This document shows positions 8,870 through 17,841 of a DNA stretch of 64,000 nt, piece after piece (within the stretch, counting starts at the first letter, position 1; each line of letters begins with the position of its first letter). The notes beneath the pieces were generated by a model, which was given only the letters and a program-made list of their open reading frames with translations, searched no databases and had not been told where the DNA came from. The stretch is taken from assembly GCF_014137995.1 (NCBI RefSeq), contig NZ_JACGWV010000001.1:1-64000 (forward strand), given 5' to 3'. The DNA is from Promicromonospora sukumoe. GTDB taxonomy: Bacteria > Actinomycetota > Actinomycetes > Actinomycetales > Cellulomonadaceae. The position numbers and the translations under genes are program-made.

Positions 8870-9574
8870 ATGACCGTCGACTTCACCGACTCCAAGCAGG
8901 TCGCCCAGGCGATCCAGTACACGAACGTCAACCCGGACCTGACGCGGGCGGGCCTCGTGAAGCACGTCGAGACCTGCGTCGAGTACGGCTTCGACGCCGC
9001 GATGATCGCGCCCTACTGGGTCTCGCTCGCCAAGGACGTGCTGGCCGGCACGGGCGTGCGCGTCGCCTCGACGCTCAACTTCCCGATGGCGAACGACACC
9101 CTGTCGATGCGGCTGGCGGCGCTGCGCGCCCTGGTGGCCGAGGGCGTGGACGAGTTCGACTTCCCGCCGCACCCCGGGCTGCTGCTCGGCGGCGACGAGG
9201 ACCTGTACGCCCAGGACATCACCGAGATCGTGACCGTCGCGCACGCCGAGGGCGTCAAGGTCAAGGCGATGCTGGAGTTCGGCTTCCTGGAGACGGACGA
9301 GCTCAAGGTGAAGGCCACGCGGATCGCCTACGAGGCGGGCGTCGACTGGGTCAAGCAGTCCTCGGGCTGGGGCAAGGGCGGCCTGGCGGCCACCGAGCAC
9401 GACGTGCGCCTGCTCGCCGAGAACATCGAGGCGCCGTGCCGGGTCAAGGTGTCCGGCAAGGTCAACTCCCTGGAGAAGATGCGGTCGCTGTTCGACGCCG
9501 GCGCCGAGCTGGTCGGTACGAGCTCGGGCCCGGCCATCGTCGACGGGCTCGTGGGGGACCCCGATGCCTACTGA
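8870..9574 (+). CDS. DeoC/LacD-family class I aldolase
   Basis: A 234-aa TIM-barrel protein resembling deoxyribose-phosphate aldolase. Candidate Schiff-base and partner lysines lie in GVKVKAMLEFGF, VDWVKQSSGWG (compare FVKTSTGF in DeoC) and CRVKVSGKV. DeoC cleaves deoxyribose 5-phosphate to acetaldehyde and glyceraldehyde 3-phosphate; related proteins act on other phosphorylated keto sugars. Coupled to the kinase gene by an 11-bp overlap, it suggests a kinase-plus-aldolase branch alongside the non-phosphorylating route. An AGGAG site precedes the start. Confidence 0.78.
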   Translation: MTVDFTDSKQVAQAIQYTNVNPDLTRAGLVKHVETCVEYGFDAAMIAPYWVSLAKDVLAGTGVRVASTLNFPMANDTLSMRLAALRALVAEGVDEFDFPPHPGLLLGGDEDLYAQDITEIVTVAHAEGVKVKAMLEFGFLETDELKVKATRIAYEAGVDWVKQSSGWGKGGLAATEHDVRLLAENIEAPCRVKVSGKVNSLEKMRSLFDAGAELVGTSSGPAIVDGLVGDPDAY

Positions 9575-10547
9575 GGACGCCGCGGGCGCGGCACGCGCCG
9601 CCGTCGCGGTGATCGGGAGCTACGCCAAGGCCCTGGTCATGACGGCGGACCGCATCCCCGCGCCCGGCGAGACGCTGATCGGCCGGGACTACCGCGGCAC
9701 GTTCGGCGGCAAGGGCTCCGACATGGCCGTGCAGGCGGCGCGGCTGGGCGCCGGGGTGTCGTACCTCGGCGTCGTCGGGGACGACACCCACGGCGCGGAG
9801 TTCCGAGCCCTGCTGGCTGACGAGGGTGTGGACCCGGTCGGGCTACGGGTCGCGCCCGGCGAGTCGACCGGCGTCGGGTTCATCGTCAAGGACACCGCGG
9901 GCCGCAACGTGATCGTCGTCGACCCGGGGGCGAACGACAGCTTCTCCCCGGCCGACGTCGACGCGGCGGCCGGCGCCCTGACCGCCGCCGACGTCGCGCT
10001 CGCCCAGCTCGAGATCCCGCTGCCCACCGCCCTGCACGCGCTCACCGTGGCGCGGGCGGCGGGCGTGACCACGATCCTCAACCCCGCGCCCGCCGTCGAC
10101 CTGCGCGGGACCGACCTGACCAGCGTGGACGTGCTCACGCCCAACGAGCACGAGGCCAAGGTCGCGCTCGGCCTGGGGCCCGACGACGCCAGGCCGCCCG
10201 CCGAGCTGGGCCGGCGCCTGCTGGCCCTCGGCCCGCGCGCCGTGGTGGTCACGCTCGGCGAGGCCGGCGCCCTGGTCGTCACGGCCGACGGCGACACGCG
10301 CGTGGCGCCGGTGCGCGTCGACGTCGTCGACTCGAACGGCGCCGGCGACAGCTTCAACGCGGCCCTGGCCGTGGCCCTCGGCGAGGGCCGGGACCTGGCC
10401 GACGCGGCGCGGTTCGCCGGGACGGTCGCGGCGCTGTGCTGCGAGCACTGGGAGACGGTGCCGTCCTACCAGGACCGGGCCACGGTCGAGGCGTTCCTCG
10501 CCCGTGCCGAAACGACCACCACGACGACCACGGAGGCATCACGATGA
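9564..10547 (+). CDS. PfkB-family sugar kinase (ribokinase-like)
   Basis: A 327-aa carbohydrate kinase. It has the N-terminal PfkB signature GTFGGKGSDMAVQAARLG (about residue 49), a central NPAPAVDL and LTPNEHEA segment as in ribokinase, and the C-terminal ATP/anion-hole signature DSNGAGDSFNAALA with the catalytic Asp. It should phosphorylate a pentose or deoxy sugar. The overlapping DeoC-like aldolase gene makes a deoxyribokinase-like or keto-deoxy-sugar kinase role plausible. The last residues are a Thr run (ETTTTTTTEASR). It overlaps the mutarotase gene by ATGA. Confidence 0.85.
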   Translation: MPTEDAAGAARAAVAVIGSYAKALVMTADRIPAPGETLIGRDYRGTFGGKGSDMAVQAARLGAGVSYLGVVGDDTHGAEFRALLADEGVDPVGLRVAPGESTGVGFIVKDTAGRNVIVVDPGANDSFSPADVDAAAGALTAADVALAQLEIPLPTALHALTVARAAGVTTILNPAPAVDLRGTDLTSVDVLTPNEHEAKVALGLGPDDARPPAELGRRLLALGPRAVVVTLGEAGALVVTADGDTRVAPVRVDVVDSNGAGDSFNAALAVALGEGRDLADAARFAGTVAALCCEHWETVPSYQDRATVEAFLARAETTTTTTTEASR

Positions 10548-11041
10548 GAGCCGGACGCATCCTGCACCCCGAGCTGGCCCGGAGCCTGGCCACGCTGGGA
10601 CACACCGACGTGGTGCTGGTCACCGACGCGGGCTTCCCGATCCCGGACGGCGCGCACCGGGTGGACCTCGCCCTGACGCGCGGGCAGCTCGACGTGCAGT
10701 CGGTGCTGCGCGCCCTGCTGGACTCGACGTTCTTCGAGGAGGCGCACTTCGCCACCGAGCTCAAGACCCACCACCCGCGGCTGTACGGCGAGGTGCAGGA
10801 CATCTTCACCGGCACCGGGGCCACCTTCCACGGCACCACGCACGAGGCGCTCATCGCCGAGTGGGCCCCGCGCGCCAAGGTCGTGGTGCGGTCCGGCTCG
10901 TTCGAGCCGTGGGCCAACTTCGCGCTGGTCGCCTCGACGGCCCCGTTCGAGTGGTTCGACGACGACGATGTGACGATCCTGCCCGCCTACGTCGAGCGGC
11001 GCCGGCTGATCAGCGAGGACGTGCGCCCCGACCTCGCCTGA
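10544..11041 (+). CDS. RbsD/FucU-family sugar mutarotase
   Basis: A 165-aa protein of the RbsD/FucU fold, slightly longer than the usual 140 aa. It has the family N-terminus with a conserved His (RILHPELARSLATLGHTD), then VVLVTDAGFPIP and a C-terminal aromatic segment WANFALVAST. FucU interconverts L-fucose anomers and RbsD does so for ribose; the acid-sugar genes around favour the FucU role. I chose the ATG at 10544, overlapping the kinase stop, because the family begins there. Confidence 0.85.
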   Translation: MRAGRILHPELARSLATLGHTDVVLVTDAGFPIPDGAHRVDLALTRGQLDVQSVLRALLDSTFFEEAHFATELKTHHPRLYGEVQDIFTGTGATFHGTTHEALIAEWAPRAKVVVRSGSFEPWANFALVASTAPFEWFDDDDVTILPAYVERRRLISEDVRPDLA

Positions 11042-11095
11042 GGGCTGGGCTCCCGGAATCACGCCAGGACGGACCAGGCCAGGAAGGATGACGCC

Positions 11096-12034
11096 ATGAC
11101 GCACACCGCCGTGCCCGACAGGATCGACGCCCACCACCACCTCTGGGTCCGTGCGCGGACGCCGCAGCCCTGGATCGACCCCGGCACGATGGGCGCCATC
11201 GACGCCGACTTCACGCCGGACGACCTGGCGGAGGCGCTGGCGGGCCAGGGCGTGACGGGGACCGTCGTCGTCCAGTCGGTGCCGGAGGAGGCCGAGACCG
11301 TGGGCCTCCTGGACCTCGCGGCGCGCACGCCGGTCGTGCGGGGCGTGGTCGGCTGGGTGGACCTCGCGGACGCCGGGGTCGCTGACGCCGTCGCGCGGCT
11401 GCGGTCCGGTCCCGGCGGCGCCCACCTGGCCGGGGTGCGGTCGATGGTGCAGGCGGAGCATCACCCCGGCTACCTCGACCGCCCCGACCTGCGGCGGGGG
11501 ATACGCGCCGTGGCCGGGGAGGGCCTGGTCGTCGACCTGGTGACCCGGCACGACCAGCTCCCCGCCGTCGCCCGGCTCGTGCGCGAGCTGCCCGAGGTGC
11601 CGTTCGTGCTGGACCACCTGGGCAAGCCGCCGCTCGCCGGCCCCGACCCCACCACGACGGGCGACCTCGCGGGCTGGGCGGCGGCCATCGACGAGATCGC
11701 GGCGGCGCCGAACGTGACGGCCAAGCTGTCCGGACTGGTCACCGAGGCGTCGTGGAGCGACTGGTCGGCCGAGGGGCTGCGGCCCGCCGTCGACCACGCG
11801 CTCGGGGCCTTCGGGCCGGAGCGCCTCATGTACGGCTCGGACTGGCCGGTCAGCCTCCTGGCCGCTCGGTACGACCGGTGGACCGACACGCTGACGGCCC
11901 TCCTGGCCGCGCTGTCGCCCGCCGAGCAGGACGCGGTCTGGCAGGCCACGGCGCGGCGCGTCTACGGCCTGCCCGGAACCACCCTGCCCGCACCCATGAC
12001 GGAACACCCCACGGAAGAAGAGGACCCAGCATGA
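11096..12034 (+). CDS. amidohydrolase-2 family sugar lactonase
   Basis: A 312-aa metal-dependent hydrolase of the L-fuconolactonase/L-rhamnonolactonase family. The N-terminal metal motif IDAHHHLW is followed by PWIDPGTMG, a mid-protein FVLDHLGKPP (His) and YGSDWPVS (Asp) near residue 245, all typical of the family. It opens the aldonolactone made by the aldo/keto reductase (3135) to give the substrate of the dehydratase (944). A gap of 54 bp precedes it, with GGAAGGA as ribosome site. It overlaps the FAH gene by ATGA. Confidence 0.88.
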   Translation: MTHTAVPDRIDAHHHLWVRARTPQPWIDPGTMGAIDADFTPDDLAEALAGQGVTGTVVVQSVPEEAETVGLLDLAARTPVVRGVVGWVDLADAGVADAVARLRSGPGGAHLAGVRSMVQAEHHPGYLDRPDLRRGIRAVAGEGLVVDLVTRHDQLPAVARLVRELPEVPFVLDHLGKPPLAGPDPTTTGDLAGWAAAIDEIAAAPNVTAKLSGLVTEASWSDWSAEGLRPAVDHALGAFGPERLMYGSDWPVSLLAARYDRWTDTLTALLAALSPAEQDAVWQATARRVYGLPGTTLPAPMTEHPTEEEDPA

Positions 12035-12966
12035 AGCTCGCCCGGATCGGGACCCCCGGCCAGGAGCGCCCGGTGGTGCACGACGGCGCCGCCTGGCACG
12101 ACTTGAGCCCGCTCACCGCGGACATCGACGGCGCGTTCCTCGCGGCCGACGGCGTCGCCCGCACCCGCGCGGCGCTCGCGGCGGGGACGCTGCCACCGGT
12201 CGACGTGACCGGCGTGCGGTTCGGCGCCCCGGTGGCCCGGCCGTCCGCCGTCGTCTGCGTGGGCATGAACTACGCGGCGCACGCCGCGGAGTCCGGCTCC
12301 GCCCCGCCGGAGCGGCCGGTGATCTTCCTCAAGACGCCGAACACCGTGGCCGGCCCGGACGACGTCGTCACCATCCCCCGGGGCAGCCGCAAGACGGACT
12401 GGGAGGTGGAGCTCGCGGTGTTGATCGGCCGCCGCGCCAGCTACCTCGACTCGCCCGGGGAGGCCCGCGACGTGATCGCCGGGTACACCGTGGCGAACGA
12501 CCTGTCCGAGCGGGCGTGGCAGATCGAGGAGTCCGGCGGCCAGTGGTCCAAGGGCAAGAACGCCCCGGGCTTCACGCCGCTGGGCCCGTGGCTGGTCACG
12601 CCCGACGAGGCCGACGCGACGCCCGGGGCGGCGGGTGCCTTCGGGGCCGGGCTGCGCCTGCGGTCCTGGGTCAACGGCGAGCCGCGCCAGGACTCCACGA
12701 CGTCGGACCTGATCTTCGGCGTCGACGTGCTGGTGCACACCCTGAGCCAGTACCTGGCGCTCGAACCGGGCGACGTGCTGCTCACGGGCACGCCCGAGGG
12801 CGTGGCCCTGTCGGGGCGGTTCCCGTACCTGACGCCGGGCGACGTGGTGGAGGTCGAGATCGACGGGCTGGGCCGGCAGCGGCAGGAGTACGTGGCGTGG
12901 GCGCGTCCTGCGGGCGACGCCGGTTTCACGGGGAACGCGGCCGCGGGTACCGAGGTGCGCGCATGA
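12031..12966 (+). CDS. fumarylacetoacetate-hydrolase family, probable 2,4-diketo-3-deoxy-aldonate hydrolase
   Basis: A 311-aa FAH-fold enzyme. VCVGMNYAAHAAES begins the catalytic domain, metal-binding Glu lies in DWEVELAVLIG, and Asp in YTVANDLSERAWQ; GDVLLTGTPEGVALS is the family C-terminal signature. In the fucose/rhamnose diketo route this enzyme splits the 2,4-diketo acid to pyruvate and lactate. The start is the ATG overlapping the lactonase stop. It is directly coupled to the SDR that would make its substrate. Confidence 0.88.
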   Translation: MKLARIGTPGQERPVVHDGAAWHDLSPLTADIDGAFLAADGVARTRAALAAGTLPPVDVTGVRFGAPVARPSAVVCVGMNYAAHAAESGSAPPERPVIFLKTPNTVAGPDDVVTIPRGSRKTDWEVELAVLIGRRASYLDSPGEARDVIAGYTVANDLSERAWQIEESGGQWSKGKNAPGFTPLGPWLVTPDEADATPGAAGAFGAGLRLRSWVNGEPRQDSTTSDLIFGVDVLVHTLSQYLALEPGDVLLTGTPEGVALSGRFPYLTPGDVVEVEIDGLGRQRQEYVAWARPAGDAGFTGNAAAGTEVRA

Positions 12967-13709
12967 CCGGGTTCGAGGGGCTGGTCGCCGTCGTCACGGG
13001 CGGGTCCTCCGGGATCGGCGCCGCGATCGTGCGGCGGCTGCGCGCGGGCGGCGCCCGGGTGGCGGTCTTCGACGTCGACCCCGACGCGGCCGACGCCGAC
13101 CTGGCGCTGGCCGTCGACGTGACCGACGCCGCCTCGGTGGAGGCCGCCGTCGCCGCCGTCGAGCAGGAGCTCGGGCGGCTCGACGTGCTGGTCAACAACG
13201 CGGGCATCGGCGCGCAGGGCACCGTCGCGGACAACCCCGACGAGGAGTGGCTGCGCGTGCTCGACCTGAACGTCGTCGGCATCGCGCGCACGACCCGGGC
13301 CGCGCTGCCGCTGCTGCGGCGCTCGCCCGCGGCCGCGATCGTCAACACCTGCTCGATCGCCGCGACCGCGGGTCTGCCCCAGCGCGCGCTGTACAGCGCG
13401 AGCAAGGGCGCGGTCCTGGCGCTGACCCAGGCCATGGCCGCGGACCACGTGCGCGAGGGCATCCGGGTCAACGCCGTCAACCCCGGCACGGTCGACACCC
13501 CCTGGGTGGGCCGGCTCCTGGCGCGCGCGGCCGACCCGGCCGGCGAGCGGGCGGCCCTGGAGGCGCGGCAGCCGCACGGCCGCCTGGTCTCCGCGGACGA
13601 GGTGGCCGAGGCGGTCGCGTACCTCGCGAGCCCGCTGGCGGCGTCGACCACGGGCACGACGATCGCGGTGGACGGGGGAATGCACTCGCTCCGGGTGCGC
13701 CCTGCTTGA
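12963..13709 (+). CDS. SDR oxidoreductase, probable 2-keto-3-deoxy-aldonate 4-dehydrogenase
   Basis: A 248-aa classical short-chain dehydrogenase. The cofactor motif TGGSSGIG is followed by an acidic residue in VFDVDPD that favours NAD, then NNAG, a catalytic Ser in NTCSIAATAG and YSASK with the Tyr/Lys pair. In the diketo pathway this enzyme oxidises the 2-keto-3-deoxy acid at C4, feeding the hydrolase encoded immediately upstream. It is the last gene of the cluster; the next gene has its own promoter. Confidence 0.87.
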   Translation: MTGFEGLVAVVTGGSSGIGAAIVRRLRAGGARVAVFDVDPDAADADLALAVDVTDAASVEAAVAAVEQELGRLDVLVNNAGIGAQGTVADNPDEEWLRVLDLNVVGIARTTRAALPLLRRSPAAAIVNTCSIAATAGLPQRALYSASKGAVLALTQAMAADHVREGIRVNAVNPGTVDTPWVGRLLARAADPAGERAALEARQPHGRLVSADEVAEAVAYLASPLAASTTGTTIAVDGGMHSLRVRPA

Positions 13710-13774
13710 TGGGGGGCTGCCGCCGGCCGGCTGATGCCTGTGGACGGCCCGGCCGCGGTGTCGGTGGGCCGGGT

Positions 13775-13780
13775 TAGCGT
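13775..13780 (+). promoter_or_regulatory. -10 hexamer for a leaderless message (13787 gene)
   Basis: TAGCGT ends 6 nt before the GTG at 13787, with no ribosome site between. This placement fits transcription starting at or next to the start codon. Confidence 0.5.
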
Positions 13781-13786
13781 GGGCGC

Positions 13787-14929
13787 GTGAACACCATGAC
13801 CTCAGATGTCGTCGTCGTCGGCCTGGGCGGGTTCGGGAGCGCGGCGCTCTGGCGGCTCGCCGAGCGCGGCGTGTCCGTGGCCGGGATCGACCGGTTCGAC
13901 GTCGGGCACAACCTGGGCTCCTCGCACGGCCTGACCCGGCTGTTCCGGGTCGCCTGCATGGAGCACCCCGGGCTCGCCGCGGTGGCGCGCCGGTCGCTGG
14001 ACCTGTGGACGGAGCTGGGGGAGCGGTACGGCGAGTCGTACGTGGAGCAGACCGGCTGCCTGAACGTGGGCGGCCCGGGCTCACGCGTGATCGAGGGCAC
14101 GACGGCGGCGGCCGCGGCGGCCGGCGTCGAGCTCGACCGCCTGTCGCACGACGAGCTGGTGCGCCGGTACCCGCAGTACGCCGCGTACGACGACGAGACC
14201 GTCGCCGTGTTCGACCCCGAGGGCGGCCTGTGCTTCCCCGAGCGCAACGTGAAGGCGCAGGTCCGGGCCGCCGTCGAGGCCGGCGCCGAGGTGTATCCCG
14301 GCACGCGCGTGACGGCGGTCGAGCTCGTGGACGGCGGGGTACGCGTGACCACGCCGACCGCCGTGTTCGAGGCCGCCCAGGCCGTGGTCGCCGCCGGCGC
14401 CTGGAACGCGAAGCTGCTGCCCGGGCTGCCGCTGCGGCCGCGCCGCACCCCGCTGTACTGGTTCGCCCCGAAGACCGACGCGGAGCAGGCATTCGACCTG
14501 TCGGCGTTCCCGTCGTTCATCTACGAGCTCGCCGACGGGCGCGGCCTGTGGGGCCACGGGAGCGGCGACGGCTTCCACATCAAGATCGGGCTGAGCGACC
14601 ACGGGCACGACGACACGGACCCCGACGAGCTCGACCGGTACATCCACCCGCGCACCGACGTCGACCGCCTGGCCGAGACGGTCGCGGCCGCGTTCCCGCA
14701 GGTGGACCCGGTCCCGGTCAAGGCGATCCCGTGCATGATCACCAACTCGCCGGACGAGCAGTTCCTCGTGGGCCGTCCCGGCGGCGACCCGCGCCTGGTC
14801 ATGGCGGGCGGCGACAGCGGGCACGGGTTCAAGCACGTCGCGGGCGTGGGCGAGCTGCTGGCGCAGATCGCCGTCGGCGAGCAGACCTACGGCGACGTGG
14901 GCTTCATGAACCCTGACCGGTTCGCCTGA
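13787..14929 (+). CDS. monomeric sarcosine oxidase/N-methyl-amino-acid oxidase family FAD enzyme
   Basis: A 380-aa DAO-family flavoprotein. The N-terminal dinucleotide fold is VVVVGLGGFGSAALWRLAERG, and SSHGLTRLFR resembles the flavin-contacting region of monomeric sarcosine oxidase. The Cys in IPCMITNSPDEQF matches the residue that holds FAD covalently in that family, and GHGFKHVAGVGELL closes it. It oxidises N-methyl or secondary amino acids with release of peroxide. I chose GTG 13787, directly after the TAGCGT box; ATG 13796 is an alternative. It is a single-gene unit. Confidence 0.88.
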   Translation: MNTMTSDVVVVGLGGFGSAALWRLAERGVSVAGIDRFDVGHNLGSSHGLTRLFRVACMEHPGLAAVARRSLDLWTELGERYGESYVEQTGCLNVGGPGSRVIEGTTAAAAAAGVELDRLSHDELVRRYPQYAAYDDETVAVFDPEGGLCFPERNVKAQVRAAVEAGAEVYPGTRVTAVELVDGGVRVTTPTAVFEAAQAVVAAGAWNAKLLPGLPLRPRRTPLYWFAPKTDAEQAFDLSAFPSFIYELADGRGLWGHGSGDGFHIKIGLSDHGHDDTDPDELDRYIHPRTDVDRLAETVAAAFPQVDPVPVKAIPCMITNSPDEQFLVGRPGGDPRLVMAGGDSGHGFKHVAGVGELLAQIAVGEQTYGDVGFMNPDRFA

Positions 14930-14998
14930 CTTGTCCCGTGACATCTCTCCCATGACAAGTGGCACCGAGCACCCCCTGGGATGCGGAAAGATGCGCCC

Positions 14999-15520
14999 AT
15001 GAGGTTCGAGTATTTCGCAGCCCCGGACGACGAGACGGCTGCCCTGACCATCGATGGTGGCGAGATCGACGGAGCCGTGGCATCCCACGTGGTCGACCCC
15101 GCTTCCGTGCTGGGCCAGCTCGAGCGGCTGCTCGGCGGCCCCCGGGGCGACGACGGCCTGCGCAGCGCGCAGCTCGTCGCCGAGAGCCCCGACGGCGCCC
15201 GGCTGCTGATCCGGCTGTCCAACCATCTGGTGACGCTGTTCGGCATGGTGCGACCCACCACGCTGGACGACGTGGTCAAGCACTGGTCGCTCTCCCGCCG
15301 GTTCCGCCGGGCGGAGCCCGAGGACCTGCACGCGTTCGCCGCCGGCCTGCACGAGCTGTGCAAGGGCCCCGGCAAGCGGGTCTACTGCCGCGCGACGGCG
15401 GACGAGAGCGAGCTGGCCGCCGTCATGGCCCCGGCCGCGACGGTCCCGGCGAGCGCGCCCGACGCGACGGACGCGAACCCGGACCCGGTCGAGCCCAAGC
15501 CGCTGCCCCGGCGGCGCTGA
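14999..15520 (+). CDS. conserved hypothetical protein
   Basis: I do not recognise this 173-aa cytoplasmic protein. The first 130 residues look folded and start MRFEYFAAPDDETAALTIDGGEIDG. The last 40 are low-complexity Ala/Pro/Asp ending in PKPLPRRR. The ATG at 14999 is chosen because the in-frame ATG 18 nt earlier has no supporting signal. It stands alone between the flavoenzyme and the secreted protein, so context gives no role. Confidence 0.6.
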   Translation: MRFEYFAAPDDETAALTIDGGEIDGAVASHVVDPASVLGQLERLLGGPRGDDGLRSAQLVAESPDGARLLIRLSNHLVTLFGMVRPTTLDDVVKHWSLSRRFRRAEPEDLHAFAAGLHELCKGPGKRVYCRATADESELAAVMAPAATVPASAPDATDANPDPVEPKPLPRRR

Positions 15521-15613
15521 TACGGGGTTTTACCTACTGACAGGTTAGTAAGTGGATCGGTAGGGTGAGGGGCCGCCGCGACGACGCGGCGCCCTACCCT
15601 GCCGGAGGCTGCC

Positions 15614-17794
15614 ATGTCACCTGTTCGGAAGGCGGTCGGCGCACTCAGCGCCGTCCTGCTCGCTGGCCTGCTGGGGGTGGTCGCGTCACCGGGCGCCGTC
15701 GCCGCCTCCACCGGCACGATCGTCGGCTCGGCCAGCGGCCGCTGCCTCGACGTCACCGAGGGGTCCACGGCCAACGGCAACCGGCCCCAGGTCTGGGACT
15801 GCACGGCGAACAACGCCAATCAGACCTGGACCTTCGCCGACGACGGCTCCGTGCGCGGGCGCGGCAAGTGCCTCGACGTCGCCGACGGTTTGACGGCGAA
15901 CGGCGCCGTCGTCCACCTCTGGGACTGCTACTCCTCGCTGGCGAGCCAGCGGTGGACCCTGACCGCGGCCGGCGACCTGGTCAACCAGGCCGCGAACAAG
16001 TGCCTCGACGTCACCGGCGGCGCGACCGCCAACGGGACCAAGGTGCAGCTCTGGACCTGCACCGGCGCCGCCAACCAGAAGTGGACGCACAACGGGGGCT
16101 CCGTGCCCGGGCCCGACCCGGACGCCGTGCTCCCGGACCCGGCCAACCCGGACCTCGGCCCGAACGTGGCCGTCTTCGACACCTCGATGTCCGACTCCGC
16201 GGTCCAGGCCAAGCTGAACAGCGTCTTCGACGCGCAGGAGACCAACCAGTTCGGCCCCCAGCGCCACGCCATGCTGTTCTACCCGGGCTCCTACGACGTC
16301 GACGCCAACGTCGGCTTCTTCACGCAGGTCGCCGGCCTGGGCCTCGTGCCCGACGACGTGAACATCAACGGCCACGTGCACGTCGAGGCCGACTGGTGGC
16401 CGGACGGCTCGCAGAACGCCACGCAGAACTTCTGGCGCTCCGCCGAGGGTCTGTCCGTGACACCCTCCGACGGCAACGACCGCTGGTCCGTCTCCCAGGC
16501 CGCGCCCTACCGGCGCATGCACCTGCGCGGCAACCTCGCACTGTCGGACGGCGGCTGGTCGTCGGGCGGGTTCATCGCCGACTCGAAGGTCGACGGCCAG
16601 ATCAACTCCGGCACCCAGCAGCAGTTCCTCACCCGCAACTCCGCCATGGGGAGCTGGACCGGCTCCAACTGGAACCAGGTGTTCGTGGGCAGCACGGGGG
16701 CGCCGTCGAACAGCTTCCCGAACCCGCCCTACACGACCATCGCCGCGACCCCGAAGGTCGCCGAGAAGCCGTACCTGTACGTCGACGACAACGGCTCCTA
16801 CCGGGTGTTCGTCCCGGCCGTGCGGTCCGGGTCGGTCGGTACCACCTGGGGCGGTGGGAACCCCGCCGGGCGCTCCCTGCCGATCGGCGACTTCCACGTG
16901 GTGCGGCCCGGCGACTCCGCGGCCAGCATGAACACGGCGCTCGCCGCCGGCAAGCACCTGCTCGTCACGCCGGGCACCTACCAGATCAACCAGACGCTCC
17001 AGGTCAACCGCGCGGACACGGTGGTCCTCGGGCTGGGCCTCGCCACCTTCGTGCCGCAGGGCGGCATCGACGCCATGCGGGTGGCCGACGTCGACGGCGT
17101 GCGCCTCGCCGGCATCATGTTCGACGCCGGGACCGGCGGCTCGAACGTGCTGCTGCAGGTGGGCCCGGCCGGCTCGTCCGCCGACCACGCGGCCAACCCG
17201 ACGGTGCTGTCCGACGTGTTCATCCGGGTCGGCGGCTCGGTCGCCGGCAAGGCCGTGGTGAGCATGGAGGTCAACAGCGACGACGTGATCGGCGACCACG
17301 CGTGGATCTGGCGCGCCGACCACGGCAACGGCGGCACGGTGGGCTGGAACATCAACACCGGCCGCAACGGACTGATCGTGAACGGCGACGACGTGTCCAT
17401 GTACGGGTTGTTCGTCGAGCACTACCAGCAGTACCAGACCATCTGGAACGGCGAACGCGGGCGCACGTACTTCTACCAGAACGAGATGCCCTACGACCCG
17501 CCGAACCAGGCCGCGTACATGAACGGTTCCACCGAGGGCTGGGCGGCGTACAAGGTGGCCGACGCCGTGACCGACCACCAGGCCTGGGGGCTCGGCAGCT
17601 ACGCGTTCTTCAACGTGAACCCGGCGGTCGCGAACGCGCGGGCCTTCGAGGTGCCGGTCCGGTCCGGGGTGCGGTTCCACAACATGGTCACCGTGTCGCT
17701 GGGCGGGGTGGGCACGATCCGGCGGGTCATCAACAACACGGGGGAGACGGTGAACTCGTCGCGCCAGGTCACGTACCTGACGACGGGGCCGTGA
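15614..17794 (+). CDS. secreted protein with CBM13 (ricin-B trefoil) and beta-helix region
   Basis: A 726-aa exported protein. A signal peptide of about 30 residues ends near GAVAAS. Three ricin-type repeats follow (GRCLDV...QTWTF, GKCLDV...QRWTL, NKCLDV...QKWTH; residues about 42-160), making one carbohydrate-binding trefoil. The remaining 550 residues belong to an actinobacterial family often labelled adenylyl cyclase. I see no cyclase motif. Instead there are Asn/Gly/Val-rich strands (SVSQAAPYRRMHLRG, DTVVLGLGLATFVPQGG, VRLAGIMFDAG) typical of a double beta-helix such as GH55. A polysaccharide hydrolase is likely but unproven. A GGAGG site precedes the ATG. Confidence 0.8.
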   Translation: MSPVRKAVGALSAVLLAGLLGVVASPGAVAASTGTIVGSASGRCLDVTEGSTANGNRPQVWDCTANNANQTWTFADDGSVRGRGKCLDVADGLTANGAVVHLWDCYSSLASQRWTLTAAGDLVNQAANKCLDVTGGATANGTKVQLWTCTGAANQKWTHNGGSVPGPDPDAVLPDPANPDLGPNVAVFDTSMSDSAVQAKLNSVFDAQETNQFGPQRHAMLFYPGSYDVDANVGFFTQVAGLGLVPDDVNINGHVHVEADWWPDGSQNATQNFWRSAEGLSVTPSDGNDRWSVSQAAPYRRMHLRGNLALSDGGWSSGGFIADSKVDGQINSGTQQQFLTRNSAMGSWTGSNWNQVFVGSTGAPSNSFPNPPYTTIAATPKVAEKPYLYVDDNGSYRVFVPAVRSGSVGTTWGGGNPAGRSLPIGDFHVVRPGDSAASMNTALAAGKHLLVTPGTYQINQTLQVNRADTVVLGLGLATFVPQGGIDAMRVADVDGVRLAGIMFDAGTGGSNVLLQVGPAGSSADHAANPTVLSDVFIRVGGSVAGKAVVSMEVNSDDVIGDHAWIWRADHGNGGTVGWNINTGRNGLIVNGDDVSMYGLFVEHYQQYQTIWNGERGRTYFYQNEMPYDPPNQAAYMNGSTEGWAAYKVADAVTDHQAWGLGSYAFFNVNPAVANARAFEVPVRSGVRFHNMVTVSLGGVGTIRRVINNTGETVNSSRQVTYLTTGP

Positions 17795-17808
17795 CGAGGC
17801 TGTGACGG

Positions 17809-17841
17809 GTCGGCCCAGCGCTGGGTCAGCGCTGGGCCGAC
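17809..17841. terminator. 15-bp hairpin between convergent genes
   Basis: Perfect 15-base arms (17809-17823 and 17827-17841) enclose a 3-nt loop. The hairpin sits between the secreted-protein stop and the SDR stop and overlaps the SDR end, so it can serve both strands. There is no U tract. Confidence 0.65.

Noticed and set aside
15614..17794. Adenylyl cyclase
   Set aside because: No cyclase catalytic motif is visible and the protein is secreted with a carbohydrate-binding module.
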